From the NCBI GenBank assembly GCA_043736155.1, contig JAYTDA010000222.1, forward strand, positions 1 to 64,000: a DNA stretch of 64,000 nt, in the 5' to 3' direction. This DNA comes from JANNRR01 sp043736155. GTDB lineage: Bacteria > Pseudomonadota > Alphaproteobacteria > Rhodobacterales > Rhodobacteraceae. The position numbers and the translations under genes were made by a program. Every line of letters starts with the position of its first letter. The first letter of the stretch is position 1. Shown here piece by piece: positions 49,309 to 58,330 of the stretch. The notes under the pieces are model-generated. The model saw only the letters and a program-made list of their open reading frames with translations. It made no database searches and was not told where the DNA came from.

Positions 49309-50787
49309 TCACAAACTCGTACAGATATACTTCAGCTCCAGATAATCCTCGATCCCGTGCCGCGACCCCTCTCTCCCCAACCCCGACTGCTTCACCCCGC
49401 CAAACGGTGCCACCTCGGTGGAGATTAGCCCGGTGTTCACCCCGACCATGCCATATTCCAGCCCTTCCTGCACCCTTATGATCCGCGCATAGTCGCGGGC
49501 GTAAAAGTAGCTGGCGAGGCCGAAGATGGTGTTGTTGGCGGCTTCGATCACCTCTGCCTCGGTGTCAAACCGGAACAGCGGGGCCATCGGGCCGAAGGTT
49601 TCCTCTTGGGCCACCATCATGTCGGCACTGACGCCGGTGACGATGGTGGGTTCGAAGTAGGAGCCGCCAAGGGGGTGGCGTTTGCCGCCCTGTACCACCT
49701 TGCCGCCCTTGGCCAGCACGTCGGCGATATGTTGCTCGACCTTGGTGACGGCGTCCATGTTGACCAAGGGGCCGGTATCGACGCCATCCAGCAGTCCGTC
49801 GCCCACCTTCAGCCTTGACACCGCCACCGCCAGTTTGGCGGCAAAGGCATCATAGACCCCGGTCTGCACATAGATGCGGTTGGCGCAGACGCAGGTCTGA
49901 CCGTTGTTGCGAAATTTCGACGCCATCGCGCCGACCACAGCCGCATCCAGATCGGCATCGTCAAACACGATGAACGGCGCGTTGCCGCCCAGTTCCATCG
50001 AGCATTTCATCACCTGATCGGCGGCCTGTTTCAGCAGGATGCGGCCCACTTCGGTTGATCCGGTAAAGGTCAGTTTGCGCACGGCGGGGTTCTCGCAGAA
50101 CTCTTTGCCGATGTCCGACGAGCGTTTCGAGGTGATGATCGACAGGATCCCCTTGGGCAGCCCGGCGCGTTCGCCCAGTACCGCCATCGCCAGTGCCGAC
50201 AGCGGGGTTTCTGCCGCAGGCCGCGCCACAAAGCCGCACCCTGCCGCCAGCGCCGGTGCCGCCTTGCGGGCAATCATCGCGTTGGGGAAGTTCCACGGCG
50301 TGATCGAACCGACCACCCCGACCGGCTGCTTGATCACCATGATCCGCTTGTCGGGCAAATGGCCGGGGATGGTTTCGCCATAAATCCGCTTGGCCTCTTC
50401 GGCGAACCATTCAACGTATGACGCGCCATACAGCACTTCGCCGCGCGCTTCGGCCTTGGGTTTGCCCATCTCAGCCGTCAGGATCAGCGCCAGATCGTCG
50501 GCATTGGCCACCATCAGGTTGAACCAGGCCCGCAGTACATTGGCGCGGTCCTTGCCGGTGCGCGCCGCCCAGATCGTTTGCGCCGCCTTGGCCGCGGCAA
50601 TCGCCCGCGCGGTTTCGGCACGACCCAGGTTCGGCACTGTGCAGATCACATCGCCGCGCGCCGGGTTGCTGACGCCAAAGCTGGTGCCATCATCGGCCCC
50701 GACCCATTCACCGGCGACAAAGGCGCGGGTTTCCAAGAGTGTCGGGTCTTGCAGCAGCGCACTGAGGTTGGTTACAGCGTCAAGCAT
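49309..50787 (-). CDS. gabD: NAD(P)-dependent succinate-semialdehyde dehydrogenase
   Basis: This is a 492-residue aldehyde dehydrogenase. The catalytic Glu is in MELGGNAPFIVFDDAD and the Cys in NNGQTCVCANRIYV. NAD-binding ITPWNFPNAM and ETFGPMAPLFRF are conserved. GabD oxidises succinate semialdehyde, from GABA or related routes, to succinate. ATG 50787 follows GGAGGC. It is divergent from the hydrolase gene. A related semialdehyde substrate, such as alpha-ketoglutarate semialdehyde from hydroxyproline, is possible. Confidence 0.87.
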   Translation of the reverse strand: MLDAVTNLSALLQDPTLLETRAFVAGEWVGADDGTSFGVSNPARGDVICTVPNLGRAETARAIAAAKAAQTIWAARTGKDRANVLRAWFNLMVANADDLALILTAEMGKPKAEARGEVLYGASYVEWFAEEAKRIYGETIPGHLPDKRIMVIKQPVGVVGSITPWNFPNAMIARKAAPALAAGCGFVARPAAETPLSALAMAVLGERAGLPKGILSIITSKRSSDIGKEFCENPAVRKLTFTGSTEVGRILLKQAADQVMKCSMELGGNAPFIVFDDADLDAAVVGAMASKFRNNGQTCVCANRIYVQTGVYDAFAAKLAVAVSRLKVGDGLLDGVDTGPLVNMDAVTKVEQHIADVLAKGGKVVQGGKRHPLGGSYFEPTIVTGVSADMMVAQEETFGPMAPLFRFDTEAEVIEAANNTIFGLASYFYARDYARIIRVQEGLEYGMVGVNTGLISTEVAPFGGVKQSGLGREGSRHGIEDYLELKYICTSL

Positions 50788-50870
50788 GGCGGCCTCCGGG
50801 GATGGGATGCGTTTGGAATGCATGGGCAAACCGGAATTGTCCAGCTATGCCGGGGGAAAAGGGGGCTGCA

Positions 50871-51653
50871 ATGGATTGGGACGATGCCTATGCCAACGGA
50901 AAATACATCCCTGACGCCGGCAGCTATCCGGCACGCTGGGCAAGTGACGCAGCGGCGTTCCGCGCCGACCTCGGGCCAAGGGCACGGCTGGGCCTGGCTT
51001 ACGGTGCCGGGGCGCGGCAGTGGTTCGATCTGTTCCTGCCCCAGGAGCAGCCACGCGGATTGATGCTGTTTGTCCACGGCGGTTACTGGCTGGCCTTTGG
51101 CCCGCGAGACTGGTCGCATCTGGCGGCAGGCGCACTGGCGCAGGGGTTTGCCGTGGCGATGCCGGGCTACAGCCTTGCCCCCGCGGCGCGGATCGGGGCG
51201 ATGGTGCGCGAAGTGGCTGTCGCATTGGTGGCGGCAGCGGCACAGGTGGCCGGACCGGTCGTGGTCTGCGGCCATTCGGCGGGCGGCCATCTGGCGGCAC
51301 GGCTGGCCTGCGCCGATGTGCTGTTGCCGGTCGCCCGGCGGCTGCAACGGGTGCTGCCGATCTCGCCGCTGACAGATCTGCGCCCGCTGATGCGGACCTC
51401 GATGACGCTGGGTCTGGACGCGGCAGAGGCGGTGGCCGAAAGCCCGGCGCTGTTGAAGCCGCGCCAGGGTGTGGCCGTGTCGGTCTGGGTCGGCGGGCAG
51501 GAGCGGCCGGTATTTCTGGATCAGGCAAGGTGGCTCGGCACCGCATGGGATGTGCCGGTGATCATCGAACCGGGGCGGCACCATTTCGATGTGATCGACG
51601 GGTTGAAGCAACCGGACAGTCCGCTGACCACCGCCTTGCTGGCGGGGGTTTGA
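50871..51653 (+). CDS. Alpha/beta-hydrolase (kynurenine-formamidase-like)
   Basis: This is a 260-residue alpha/beta-hydrolase. The oxyanion loop is FVHGGYW near residue 66, the nucleophile elbow CGHSAGGHLAAR near 137, and the catalytic His in GRHHFDVIDG at the C-terminus. This is the pattern of arylformamidases and related esterases. ATG 50871 is preceded by AAAAGGGGG. No other tryptophan genes are adjacent, so substrate is open. Confidence 0.78.
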   Translation: MDWDDAYANGKYIPDAGSYPARWASDAAAFRADLGPRARLGLAYGAGARQWFDLFLPQEQPRGLMLFVHGGYWLAFGPRDWSHLAAGALAQGFAVAMPGYSLAPAARIGAMVREVAVALVAAAAQVAGPVVVCGHSAGGHLAARLACADVLLPVARRLQRVLPISPLTDLRPLMRTSMTLGLDAAEAVAESPALLKPRQGVAVSVWVGGQERPVFLDQARWLGTAWDVPVIIEPGRHHFDVIDGLKQPDSPLTTALLAGV

Positions 51654-51656
51654 GCC

Positions 51657-52415
51657 TCAGCCGGGATCCCCGGCGGCTGCCAGAGACCCCAGTGCAATGA
51701 GTTCCGGCGCACCATCCGCACCGGGCCGACCGTCCCAACCGCCCATCCAGTGGTCAACCCGCAACCCGGCTCTGGCAATCAGCCTGGCCAGCCGGGGCTG
51801 CGAGATGAAGCCGATCTGCGAGGTGGCGCAGATCGGGTCGGGATCGGCGGGGCGCTGGTAAAAGCTGTCATAGCTCGCCACCTTTCGCATCGGATCCCAG
51901 ACAATATCATGCCAGCTTTCCACCGGCCCAAGCGTCGGGTGCTGCAGGGTGCTGCGGCTCAGGGCGGGGGTCCAGCTTTCCCATTCGCGTGCCAGGGGAT
52001 TGCGGCTGTCAAAGATGAACCGGCCCTGTGGCGCCAGATGGGCGGCAATCGTCTGCAGAAAGGCCAGGCGGTCGGCATCGGTCAGTGCCACCTGAAAGGC
52101 ATGACCGGTCATCACGATCAGATCAAAGGTCGCACCCAGACGGAGGGTCCGGGCATCGCCCTGCACCCATGTAACCCCTTGCGCACCGGGCTGCGACTTT
52201 GCAATCGCCAGCATCGCCGCTGCGGGATCAACCCCGGTGGCGCTGTTGCCCTGTTGTGCCAGCCGCGCGGTCAGCAGGCCGGTGCCGCAGCCAAGGTCAA
52301 GCACGGAACCCACCCCCAGCGCCAGTTCGCGGCACCATTCCTTGTCGGCAGACCAGCCGGTATGGCAGTCGTAATAGCGCGCAAACGCCGGGTCGTGGTA
52401 CAAAGGATCGGTCAT
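51657..52415 (-). CDS. Class I SAM-dependent methyltransferase
   Basis: This is a 252-residue methyltransferase. The SAM motif is VLDLGCGTGLLTARLA near residue 40, followed by GVDPAAAM and VTWVQGDART. ATG 52415 overlaps the stop of the P1 peptidase-like pseudogene (ATGA), so it is the second gene of that unit. It may depend on readthrough of the broken first gene for coupled translation. Substrate unknown. Confidence 0.83.
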   Translation of the reverse strand: MTDPLYHDPAFARYYDCHTGWSADKEWCRELALGVGSVLDLGCGTGLLTARLAQQGNSATGVDPAAAMLAIAKSQPGAQGVTWVQGDARTLRLGATFDLIVMTGHAFQVALTDADRLAFLQTIAAHLAPQGRFIFDSRNPLAREWESWTPALSRSTLQHPTLGPVESWHDIVWDPMRKVASYDSFYQRPADPDPICATSQIGFISQPRLARLIARAGLRVDHWMGGWDGRPGADGAPELIALGSLAAAGDPG

Positions 52416-53410
52416 GGCATCGCTCCGAAGCGGCTTGTCCAGTTGGGCAACGGGTCGCCGGGCAGTGACGATGCGGCAAAGACCGCGCGGGCGATAGCGC
52501 GCGACAGGCAGCAGGCGGCGGCATGGCCGAGCAAAAAGGCATCGGCGACCGGGTTGGCCAATGGGCGTGCCCCGGTGGCAGCGGCAAACACCAGATCGCC
52601 ATCCAGCAGCGTATGGCTGGGGACAATGGCGCGGGCGATGCCGTCCTGCGCCGCGGTGGCCAGCCGCAGGCATTCGGCCTGGGTCAGCGCGGCATCGGTG
52701 GCAACGATGGCGATGGTGGTGGCGCTGCCGGGTGCCTTGGTCGGCGGCGGCTCATGGCCGGGATCAAACCGCTCCGGCAAGCCCATGCCGCCGAACTCGC
52801 CCGCCATCTCCCACGGCGCCGCCCAGAACTGGCCAACCGGGCCGCAGGTCACAGACCCCAGCGCATTGACCGCCACCAGCGCCCCGACGGTGACACCATT
52901 GGCCAGCACCGCCGACGCCGAGCCAAGGCCGCCTTTCAACCCATGGGTGGTGGCGCCGTAACCCGCCCCCGCACTGCCAATGGCAAACTCCGCCGCCGCT
53001 GCCGCCAGCGCCTGCCGACCCAAGGCGCGATAGGGATTGTCGACCCAATCCTTGGCACCGCCATTCAGCAGATCAAACAGGATCGCTGCCGGCACAATCG
53101 GCACCTTTTGGGTGCCGACGGCATAGCCGCGCCCGAGGGCGCGCAACCCGTCCGACACCCCTGATGCGGCATCCAGCCCAAAGGCGGAACCGCCCTACAG
53201 CACCAGCGCATCGACCTGTTGCACCAGCCGGTCCGGGGCCAGCAGATCGGTTTCCCGGGTACCCGGTGCCCCCCCCATCACATGGACAGCGGCGGTAAAG
53301 GGCGCATCGGCCACCAGCACCGTCGAACCTGATCGCAGCACGGCGTCATCGGCGTTGCCGACCCGAAGGCCGGGCACATCGGTGATCAGGTTGCGCGGGC
53401 CGGGGCGCAC
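52412..53410 (-). pseudogene. P1-family (DmpA/NylC-like) peptidase interrupted by an amber codon
   Basis: The frame from GTG 53410 to the stop at 52412 is one 332-residue reading frame broken only by TAG at 53195-53197. Upstream reads NLITDVPGLRVGNADDAVL and VQQVDALVL; downstream reads GGSAFGLDAASGVSDGL. In homologues a Ser normally stands at the stop (VLSGGSAFGLDA), so one base change made TCG into TAG. The autoprocessing region is GSATTIAIVATDAALTQ. The family self-cleaves into two chains. It could be a real nonsense mutation, a readthrough site or a base-call error. Confidence 0.75.
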
Positions 53411-53414
53411 CGTG

Positions 53415-54023
53415 CTAACCTTGGATCGCCAAGGCGCGCCGCACGGCGGGGCGGGCGGTCATCGCGGCGAAATGAGCGGCAAGGCGCGGGAACCGGGCAA
53501 GATCGACACCATCGCCTTCCAGCCAGCGCGACAGGGTATGCAGATACGGGTCAGCGATGGTGTACTGATCGCCGATGGCAAAGGGGCCGGTAAAGCGCCC
53601 CTCCAGATAGCTGAAGTGATCCGCCATGTTCTGGGTGACCTTGAGCGCCAGCGCCTTGACCACCGTGGGATCATCGCTCCACCGCGCGCCGCGCCGCTTG
53701 TGGGCATGGCTGACATGGACGGTGGCACAAAGATAGGCCATCAGTTCCTGTACCCTGGCAAAGCCGAACGGGTCGGCGGGCAGCAGGTTGGCCGGTGGAA
53801 AGCTCTGCCCCAGCCAGGTCAGGATGGCCGGAGTTTCGCTCAGCGTACCTTGCGGCGTGACCAGGACCGGCACCCGGCCCTTGGGGTTCAGCGTCAGATA
53901 GGGCTCGGCGCGCTGTGCGTTCCGGCTGAAATCGACCCGCACCGGTGTGTAGGGCAAGCCGATTTCCTCCAGCGTGATCAGGCTGGCGAGGGCGACGGTA
54001 TCGGGGGCATAGTGGATCTGCAT
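53415..54023 (-). CDS. Glutathione S-transferase family protein
   Basis: This is a 202-residue GST. The N-terminal thioredoxin-like domain includes KGRVPVLVTPQGTLSETPAIL with the cis-Pro and the SETPAI glutathione contact. The C-terminal helical domain follows from about 85, with FAIGDQYTIADPYL, the GST N-capping box. ATG 54023. It lies 4 bases upstream of the P1 peptidase pseudogene in the same direction. Conjugation target unknown. Confidence 0.85.
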   Translation of the reverse strand: MQIHYAPDTVALASLITLEEIGLPYTPVRVDFSRNAQRAEPYLTLNPKGRVPVLVTPQGTLSETPAILTWLGQSFPPANLLPADPFGFARVQELMAYLCATVHVSHAHKRRGARWSDDPTVVKALALKVTQNMADHFSYLEGRFTGPFAIGDQYTIADPYLHTLSRWLEGDGVDLARFPRLAAHFAAMTARPAVRRALAIQG

Positions 54024-54094
54024 GGCGCGCCTTTCGGGTTTCCGGCAGGGTAGCGCAAATCCGCAGGCAGCGGGAACCGGTTTTGCCGCCCGAC

Positions 54095-54196
54095 ATGCAG
54101 ATTGTCCGTGGCATCCTGTTTCTGGCGTCCGATGCCGCAGGCTATCGCACCGGGCAGAACCTGCGGGTCGATGGCGCGATCACCCGGTCGGTGTGA
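54095..54196 (+). pseudogene. C-terminal fragment of an SDR dehydrogenase
   Basis: A 33-codon frame reads ILFLASDAAGYRTGQNLRVDGAITRSV before a stop, the standard C-terminal end of SDR enzymes (FLASD...TGQ...VDGG). No Tyr-Lys motif or cofactor site precedes it, and the intergenic DNA from 54024 does not continue the fold. It is a leftover tail of a deleted gene, opposite in strand to its neighbours. Compare the other SDR scrap at 30836. Confidence 0.6.
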
Positions 54197-54214
54197 CCGG
54201 AGGGTCCGCTTTCG

Positions 54215-55390
54215 TCAGATCGCCAGCGCTACCCAGGCGCCATCGCGTTTGGATGAGCGCACACAGGCATCGACAAAGGCCACCCCGGTCAAGCCGTCGC
54301 GCACCGTGGGATAGACCACCTCCGGCCCCGGATCGCCGCCGCTGCGCCGGGCTTGAATCGCGCGGGCGGCTTCGGCATAGATGGTGGCAAAGCCTTCGAG
54401 ATAGCCTTCGGGATGGCCACCCGGAATGCGGGTGACCCGCGCCGCCGCCGCCCCGGCCCCGGCACCACCCCGGGTCAACAGCCGTTTGGGTTCGCCGTAC
54501 GGGGTGTACCACAGGTAGTTCGGGTCTTCCTGGGCCCAGTGCATGCCGCCTTTGGTGCCGTACACCCTGAGCCGCAGGCCGTTTTCATTGCCGGGGGCAA
54601 CCTGGCTGGCCCAGATCGTGCCCTTTGCCCCGCCGTGATAGCGCAGCATGATATGGGCATTGTCATCGACCCGGCGGCCGGGCACAAAGCTGTGCAGATC
54701 GGCGGCCAGCTTGTCCAGAGTCAACCCGCTGACAAAGCTGGCCAGATTGAACGCATGGGTGCCGATGTCGCCAATCGCCCCCCCGGCACCAGACCGCAAC
54801 GGGTCGGTGCGCCAGTCGGCCTGTTTCTGGCCGGTGGCTTCGACCGCCTCGGTCAGCCAGTCCTGCACATATTCGGATTGCACCAGCCTGAGTTCCCCCA
54901 GATCGCCGGCGGCAATCATTTCACGCATCTGCCGGATCATCGGATAGCCGGTGTAATTGTGGGTCAGCACGAACAGCGCCCCCGATTTTTCGGCGGCTTC
55001 GGTCAGCTTTTTCGCCTCGGCCAGCGTCGCCGTCAGCGGCTTGTCGCAGATCACATGGATGCCGCGTTTCAGAAACTCCAGCGCCGGTCCGGCATGCATG
55101 TGGTTGGGGGTGACAATCGCCACCGCCTCGATCCCGTCTTTCAACCGCGCTTCGCGGATCGCCATCTGCCGGTAATCATCATAGGTCCGCGCCGGATCGA
55201 TCCCGAGATCGGCACCCGACGCCCGCGACTTTTCCGGGGTGCTGGAAAACGCGCCGGCCACCAGATCGAACATGCCGTCGATCCGCGCCGCGATGCGGTG
55301 AACCCCGCCGATGAACGCGCCCTGGCCGCCACCGACCATCCCCAGCCTGATCCGCCCCGCCTTCTTTTCCGAAGTTCCCTCGATCGCCAT
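54215..55390 (-). CDS. Gfo/Idh/MocA-family oxidoreductase
   Basis: This is a 391-residue NAD(P)-dependent sugar dehydrogenase. The Rossmann motif is GMVGGGQGAFIG near residue 17. The catalytic Lys motif is CDKPLT with Asp in place of Glu. The active-site GGAIGDIGTHAFNLASF supplies Asp and His. It differs from the IolG-like protein at 6.8 kb in length and motif. A TIM-barrel gene lies directly upstream on the same strand, a pairing typical of pathways that oxidise a sugar and then isomerise or cleave it. Confidence 0.85.
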   Translation of the reverse strand: MAIEGTSEKKAGRIRLGMVGGGQGAFIGGVHRIAARIDGMFDLVAGAFSSTPEKSRASGADLGIDPARTYDDYRQMAIREARLKDGIEAVAIVTPNHMHAGPALEFLKRGIHVICDKPLTATLAEAKKLTEAAEKSGALFVLTHNYTGYPMIRQMREMIAAGDLGELRLVQSEYVQDWLTEAVEATGQKQADWRTDPLRSGAGGAIGDIGTHAFNLASFVSGLTLDKLAADLHSFVPGRRVDDNAHIMLRYHGGAKGTIWASQVAPGNENGLRLRVYGTKGGMHWAQEDPNYLWYTPYGEPKRLLTRGGAGAGAAAARVTRIPGGHPEGYLEGFATIYAEAARAIQARRSGGDPGPEVVYPTVRDGLTGVAFVDACVRSSKRDGAWVALAI

Positions 55391-55433
55391 GTCATCCTCC
55401 TGTCAGGCCGCGCCGGGCCTTTGTCCCTTGCGA

Positions 55434-55518
55434 TTGTTTTTCGTTCAAATACTCCCGCCGGAGGCACCCGTCCGTCGGTCAGGAGCCTCCGGCGGGAGTA
55501 TTTTCCGCGAAAAACAAA
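55434..55518. repeat. Inverted pair of GAGTATTTG elements forming a large hairpin
   Basis: A copy on the minus strand (55454-55434) and one on the plus strand (55496-55518) face each other. The sequence between forms a perfect 18-bp stem (55448-55465 with 55485-55502) around a 19-base loop. Each arm holds the end GAGTATT and the A-rich tail lies outside. It sits in the gap between the TIM-barrel stop and the Gfo/Idh start. It may be a mobile palindromic repeat or an intercistronic terminator. Confidence 0.65.
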
Positions 55519-55519
55519 C

Positions 55520-56575
55520 CTACTTGATCCCCAGCATCCGGTTGTTGGCGGCCTGATCGGTGCCGCCAACGGCGAAATCGTCAAACGCGCGTTCGGTGAC
55601 GCGGATGATGTGGGCTGCGACAAAATCCGCCCCTTCGCGGGCACCGTCTTCGGGGTGTTTCAGGCAGCATTCCCATTCCACCACCGCCCAACCCGAGAAA
55701 TCATATTGGGCCAGTTTGGAAAAGATGCCGCCGAAATCGACCTGGCCATCGCCGAGGCTGCGAAACCGTCCGGCCCGGTTGACCCACGATTGAAAGCCGC
55801 CATAGACGCCTTGCCGCCCGGTCGGGTTCAGTTCGGCGTCTTTTACATGGAACATGCGGATACGCTCATGGTAGATGTCGATATGCTCAAGGTAATCAAG
55901 ATGTTGCAGGACGTAATGTGACGGGTCGTACAGCAGGTTGGCGCGCGGGTGGTTGCCGACCCGTTCCAGAAACATCTCATAGCTGATACCGTCATGCAGG
56001 TCTTCGCCGGGATGAATTTCATAGCACAGGTCCACCCCCATCGCGTCGGCATGATCGAGGATCGGGCGCCAGCGCCGCGCCAGTTCGTCAAACGCGGTTT
56101 CGACCAGACCCGCCGGGCGCTGCGGCCAGGGATAGACAAACGGCCAGGCCAGTGCGCCGGAAAACGTCGCCTGTGCCGTCAGCCCCAGATTGCGGCTGGC
56201 GGTCAGCGCCAGTTTCACCTGATCCACCGCCCAGTCTGCCCGGGCCTTGGGGTTGCCGCGCACCTCAGGGGCGCAAAAGCCGTCAAACGCCGCGTCATAG
56301 GCAGGGTGAACCGCCACCAGTTGCCCCTGCAGATGGCTCGACAGCTCGGTTACGGTGATGCCGTTTTCAGCGGCTTCGCCCTTGAAGCTGTCGCAATAGT
56401 CTTTGGACGCCGCCGCTTTGGCCAGATCGAACAGGCGGCTATCCCAACTGGGCACCTGTACCCCGACATAGCCGCAATCGGCGGCCCATCTGGTGATGGT
56501 TTTCCAGCTGTTGAACGGGGCTGCATCGCCGGCGAACTGCGCCAGAAACAGGGCCGGGCCCTTGATCGTTTTCAT
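55520..56575 (-). CDS. Sugar phosphate isomerase/epimerase-family TIM-barrel protein
   Basis: This is a 351-residue xylose-isomerase-like TIM barrel. Metal ligands are Glu in CYEIHPGEDLHDG, Asp and His in LLYDPSHYVLQ, His in MFHVKDAELN and Glu in AVVEWECCL. Such proteins work as isomerases, epimerases or keto-sugar lyases. The second of two adjacent ATG codons (56575) has the better spacing from AAGGAGAG. It is the first gene of a pair with the Gfo/Idh protein; an inverted GAGTATTTG element lies between. Confidence 0.85.
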   Translation of the reverse strand: MKTIKGPALFLAQFAGDAAPFNSWKTITRWAADCGYVGVQVPSWDSRLFDLAKAAASKDYCDSFKGEAAENGITVTELSSHLQGQLVAVHPAYDAAFDGFCAPEVRGNPKARADWAVDQVKLALTASRNLGLTAQATFSGALAWPFVYPWPQRPAGLVETAFDELARRWRPILDHADAMGVDLCYEIHPGEDLHDGISYEMFLERVGNHPRANLLYDPSHYVLQHLDYLEHIDIYHERIRMFHVKDAELNPTGRQGVYGGFQSWVNRAGRFRSLGDGQVDFGGIFSKLAQYDFSGWAVVEWECCLKHPEDGAREGADFVAAHIIRVTERAFDDFAVGGTDQAANNRMLGIK

Positions 56576-56696
56576 CATTCTCTCCTTGTCATGCCGTCCG
56601 TACAGGCTTTGCCAGCGGCAACCTGCCAAGGACGGCTGCCCGCGTCAATCACAAGCTGGTCTGACCAGATGCGGGGATGGCCGCATCGCCGCGCCG

Positions 56697-57380
56697 TCAG
56701 GCGGAGCGGAGCAGCAGCTTGGTGGAGCCGACCGCAGCGGCAATCTGCTGATAAGCCAGAGTGCGGGCAGCGGTGCCGGTGCTGGAGCGCAGCAACAGGG
56801 TTTCGGTTTCCTGCAGAATAGCCTCGGCTCTGGCGGCAACTTCCGGCAGCGCCGCAGTAGCCACCGGACGCAGCGGGCGGCTGGTGGCAAGCGGGGCATC
56901 ACCGCCCCGGCTGATCCGGGCCTGGGGCAGATCGGTTGCCGCATTGGCGCTGACCAGTGCCCCCAGATCATCGGCAGTCCGCAGCAGCAGCGCCCGCGCC
57001 TCGGCATAATCGCCCGCTGCCGGGATCGCCGCTGCCACCGCCTGCAGCCGTTCGCTCAGGCAATCGACCCGGTATTCCAGTTGCGGCACCGAGGCGCAAA
57101 AGCGGGTGCTGTCTTGCAGCCCCTGCACAATGGCGCGGGTGGCGCTTTCGGTGGCGTCACCCGGTTTGCCGGATTTGGCGGCTGTGGCCTGTTCCGCTTG
57201 CGGTGTGACGCCGGATGCCGACGTGCTGTCCACCCCGCCGCCGGTCAGATCGCCGGGAAACACCAGTGGCGGCACAAACACCGGCATGCCGGAATCGACC
57301 GACAGCGCCCCGGCAAAGGCTGTCAGCGGCTGCAACAGGACCAGACCTGCCACCAGCCCTAGGGACCGCAGCGCGTTCAT
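56697..57380 (-). CDS. Exported protein of unknown function
   Basis: This is a 227-residue secreted protein. The signal peptide (MNALRSLGLVAGLVLLQPLT) ends near AFA. The mature part is Ala-rich and helical from about residue 80, with Cys in TRFCASVP and VDCLSERL that could pair. The early segment GMPVFVPPLVFPGDLTGGG is Pro/Gly-rich. ATG 57380 overlaps the stop of the outer-membrane-like gene (ATGA), so the two form a pair. I cannot name a family. Confidence 0.68.
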   Translation of the reverse strand: MNALRSLGLVAGLVLLQPLTAFAGALSVDSGMPVFVPPLVFPGDLTGGGVDSTSASGVTPQAEQATAAKSGKPGDATESATRAIVQGLQDSTRFCASVPQLEYRVDCLSERLQAVAAAIPAAGDYAEARALLLRTADDLGALVSANAATDLPQARISRGGDAPLATSRPLRPVATAALPEVAARAEAILQETETLLLRSSTGTAARTLAYQQIAAAVGSTKLLLRSA

Positions 57381-58129
57381 CGGCCACCTCCCAACAGACC
57401 CGGCAGGGCATAGCTGACCGACAGCGTCACCCGGCGATGGTCCAGCTGATCCAGCGCATCCGACAAAGCCACCGCCAGCGCCACATTGCGCAGCCCCGGT
57501 GGCCGCCAGGCTGCGCCAAGTTCGACACTATCGCCATTCAGGGCCAGGCTGGCGCCAAAACTCGGGGTCAGGCCAACACCCAAGCCGGCGAATATCCCCG
57601 GCCTGGTCTGATCCTTGGTCAGGTTGGTGCCCGCGCCCAACGACAGGATCAGCGGGTAGACCTGACCATTGGCAGCGGTCAGCCGGGAAAAACTGGTGAC
57701 AGCGATCGAGGCCCCCGGATCGCGCACCGTGGCATCGCCCCAAGGCAGCAGATGGTCGAGGGTCAGACCGACATAGGTCGGCGTCGTCGCAGCCCCCATC
57801 CGGCGCGACAGTTTCAGCGCCAGATAGCCGCTATCGCCCAGATTCGCGGTCAGCGAGGTGATGTGAGCCGAAGCCTGCACCCCGACCCCGCTTTCGGCAT
57901 TGCCAAAACCGAGGCCAAAGGCCGCCGAGCCATCGGCACCGGTGCTGCCCGGATTGCGCCGGGTGGTGCCGGACAGCGAGGCAAAGCCCATGCCGTCCGG
58001 TGCCCCGGTGGCCAGCGGCACCCCGATCAGGGTGGCATACAGCGCTGGCCGGTCCTGCGCCTGAACCGCTCCGGCAGCCAGCCACAGCAGGGCGGCACCC
58101 GTGCAAAAGGTCAGCCTCGGCATTGCCAT
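57377..58129 (-). CDS. Exported beta-rich protein, probable outer-membrane barrel
   Basis: This is a 250-residue protein with a signal peptide ending AAGAVQA before QDRPAL. The mature part alternates polar and hydrophobic residues in Gly-rich strands (AAFGLGFGNAESGVGVQASA, VYPLILSLGAGTNL, GIFAGLGVGLTPSFGASLAL) and ends with an aromatic-poor strand. This is the character of a small porin-like barrel. ATGA overlap with the exported partner suggests joint function at the outer membrane. Family not identified. Confidence 0.68.
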   Translation of the reverse strand: MAMPRLTFCTGAALLWLAAGAVQAQDRPALYATLIGVPLATGAPDGMGFASLSGTTRRNPGSTGADGSAAFGLGFGNAESGVGVQASAHITSLTANLGDSGYLALKLSRRMGAATTPTYVGLTLDHLLPWGDATVRDPGASIAVTSFSRLTAANGQVYPLILSLGAGTNLTKDQTRPGIFAGLGVGLTPSFGASLALNGDSVELGAAWRPPGLRNVALAVALSDALDQLDHRRVTLSVSYALPGLLGGGR

Positions 58130-58330
58130 GCTCCGCCCCTCCGGTTTGGTTGACCCGAGGGTAACACGGCACAGGCCCCGGCGGCAACCGGCGTGATGCC
58201 GGGGCGGGATCGCTTCGGGACCATGGGGGCAGACCGATCTGCCATTTCCCGCGCTGTCCCGAGGCCTGCCCTTGCGCAGGCGAGGGTGACCCGGGACCTC
58301 GACCCCAAGGGCACACCGACGGATTCGGGG

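Noticed and set aside
49309..50787. Calling gabD an alpha-ketoglutarate semialdehyde dehydrogenase for hydroxyproline
   Set aside because: The active-site motif fits the general SSADH family, it is 28 kb from the hydroxyproline operon, and eye inspection cannot separate these substrates.
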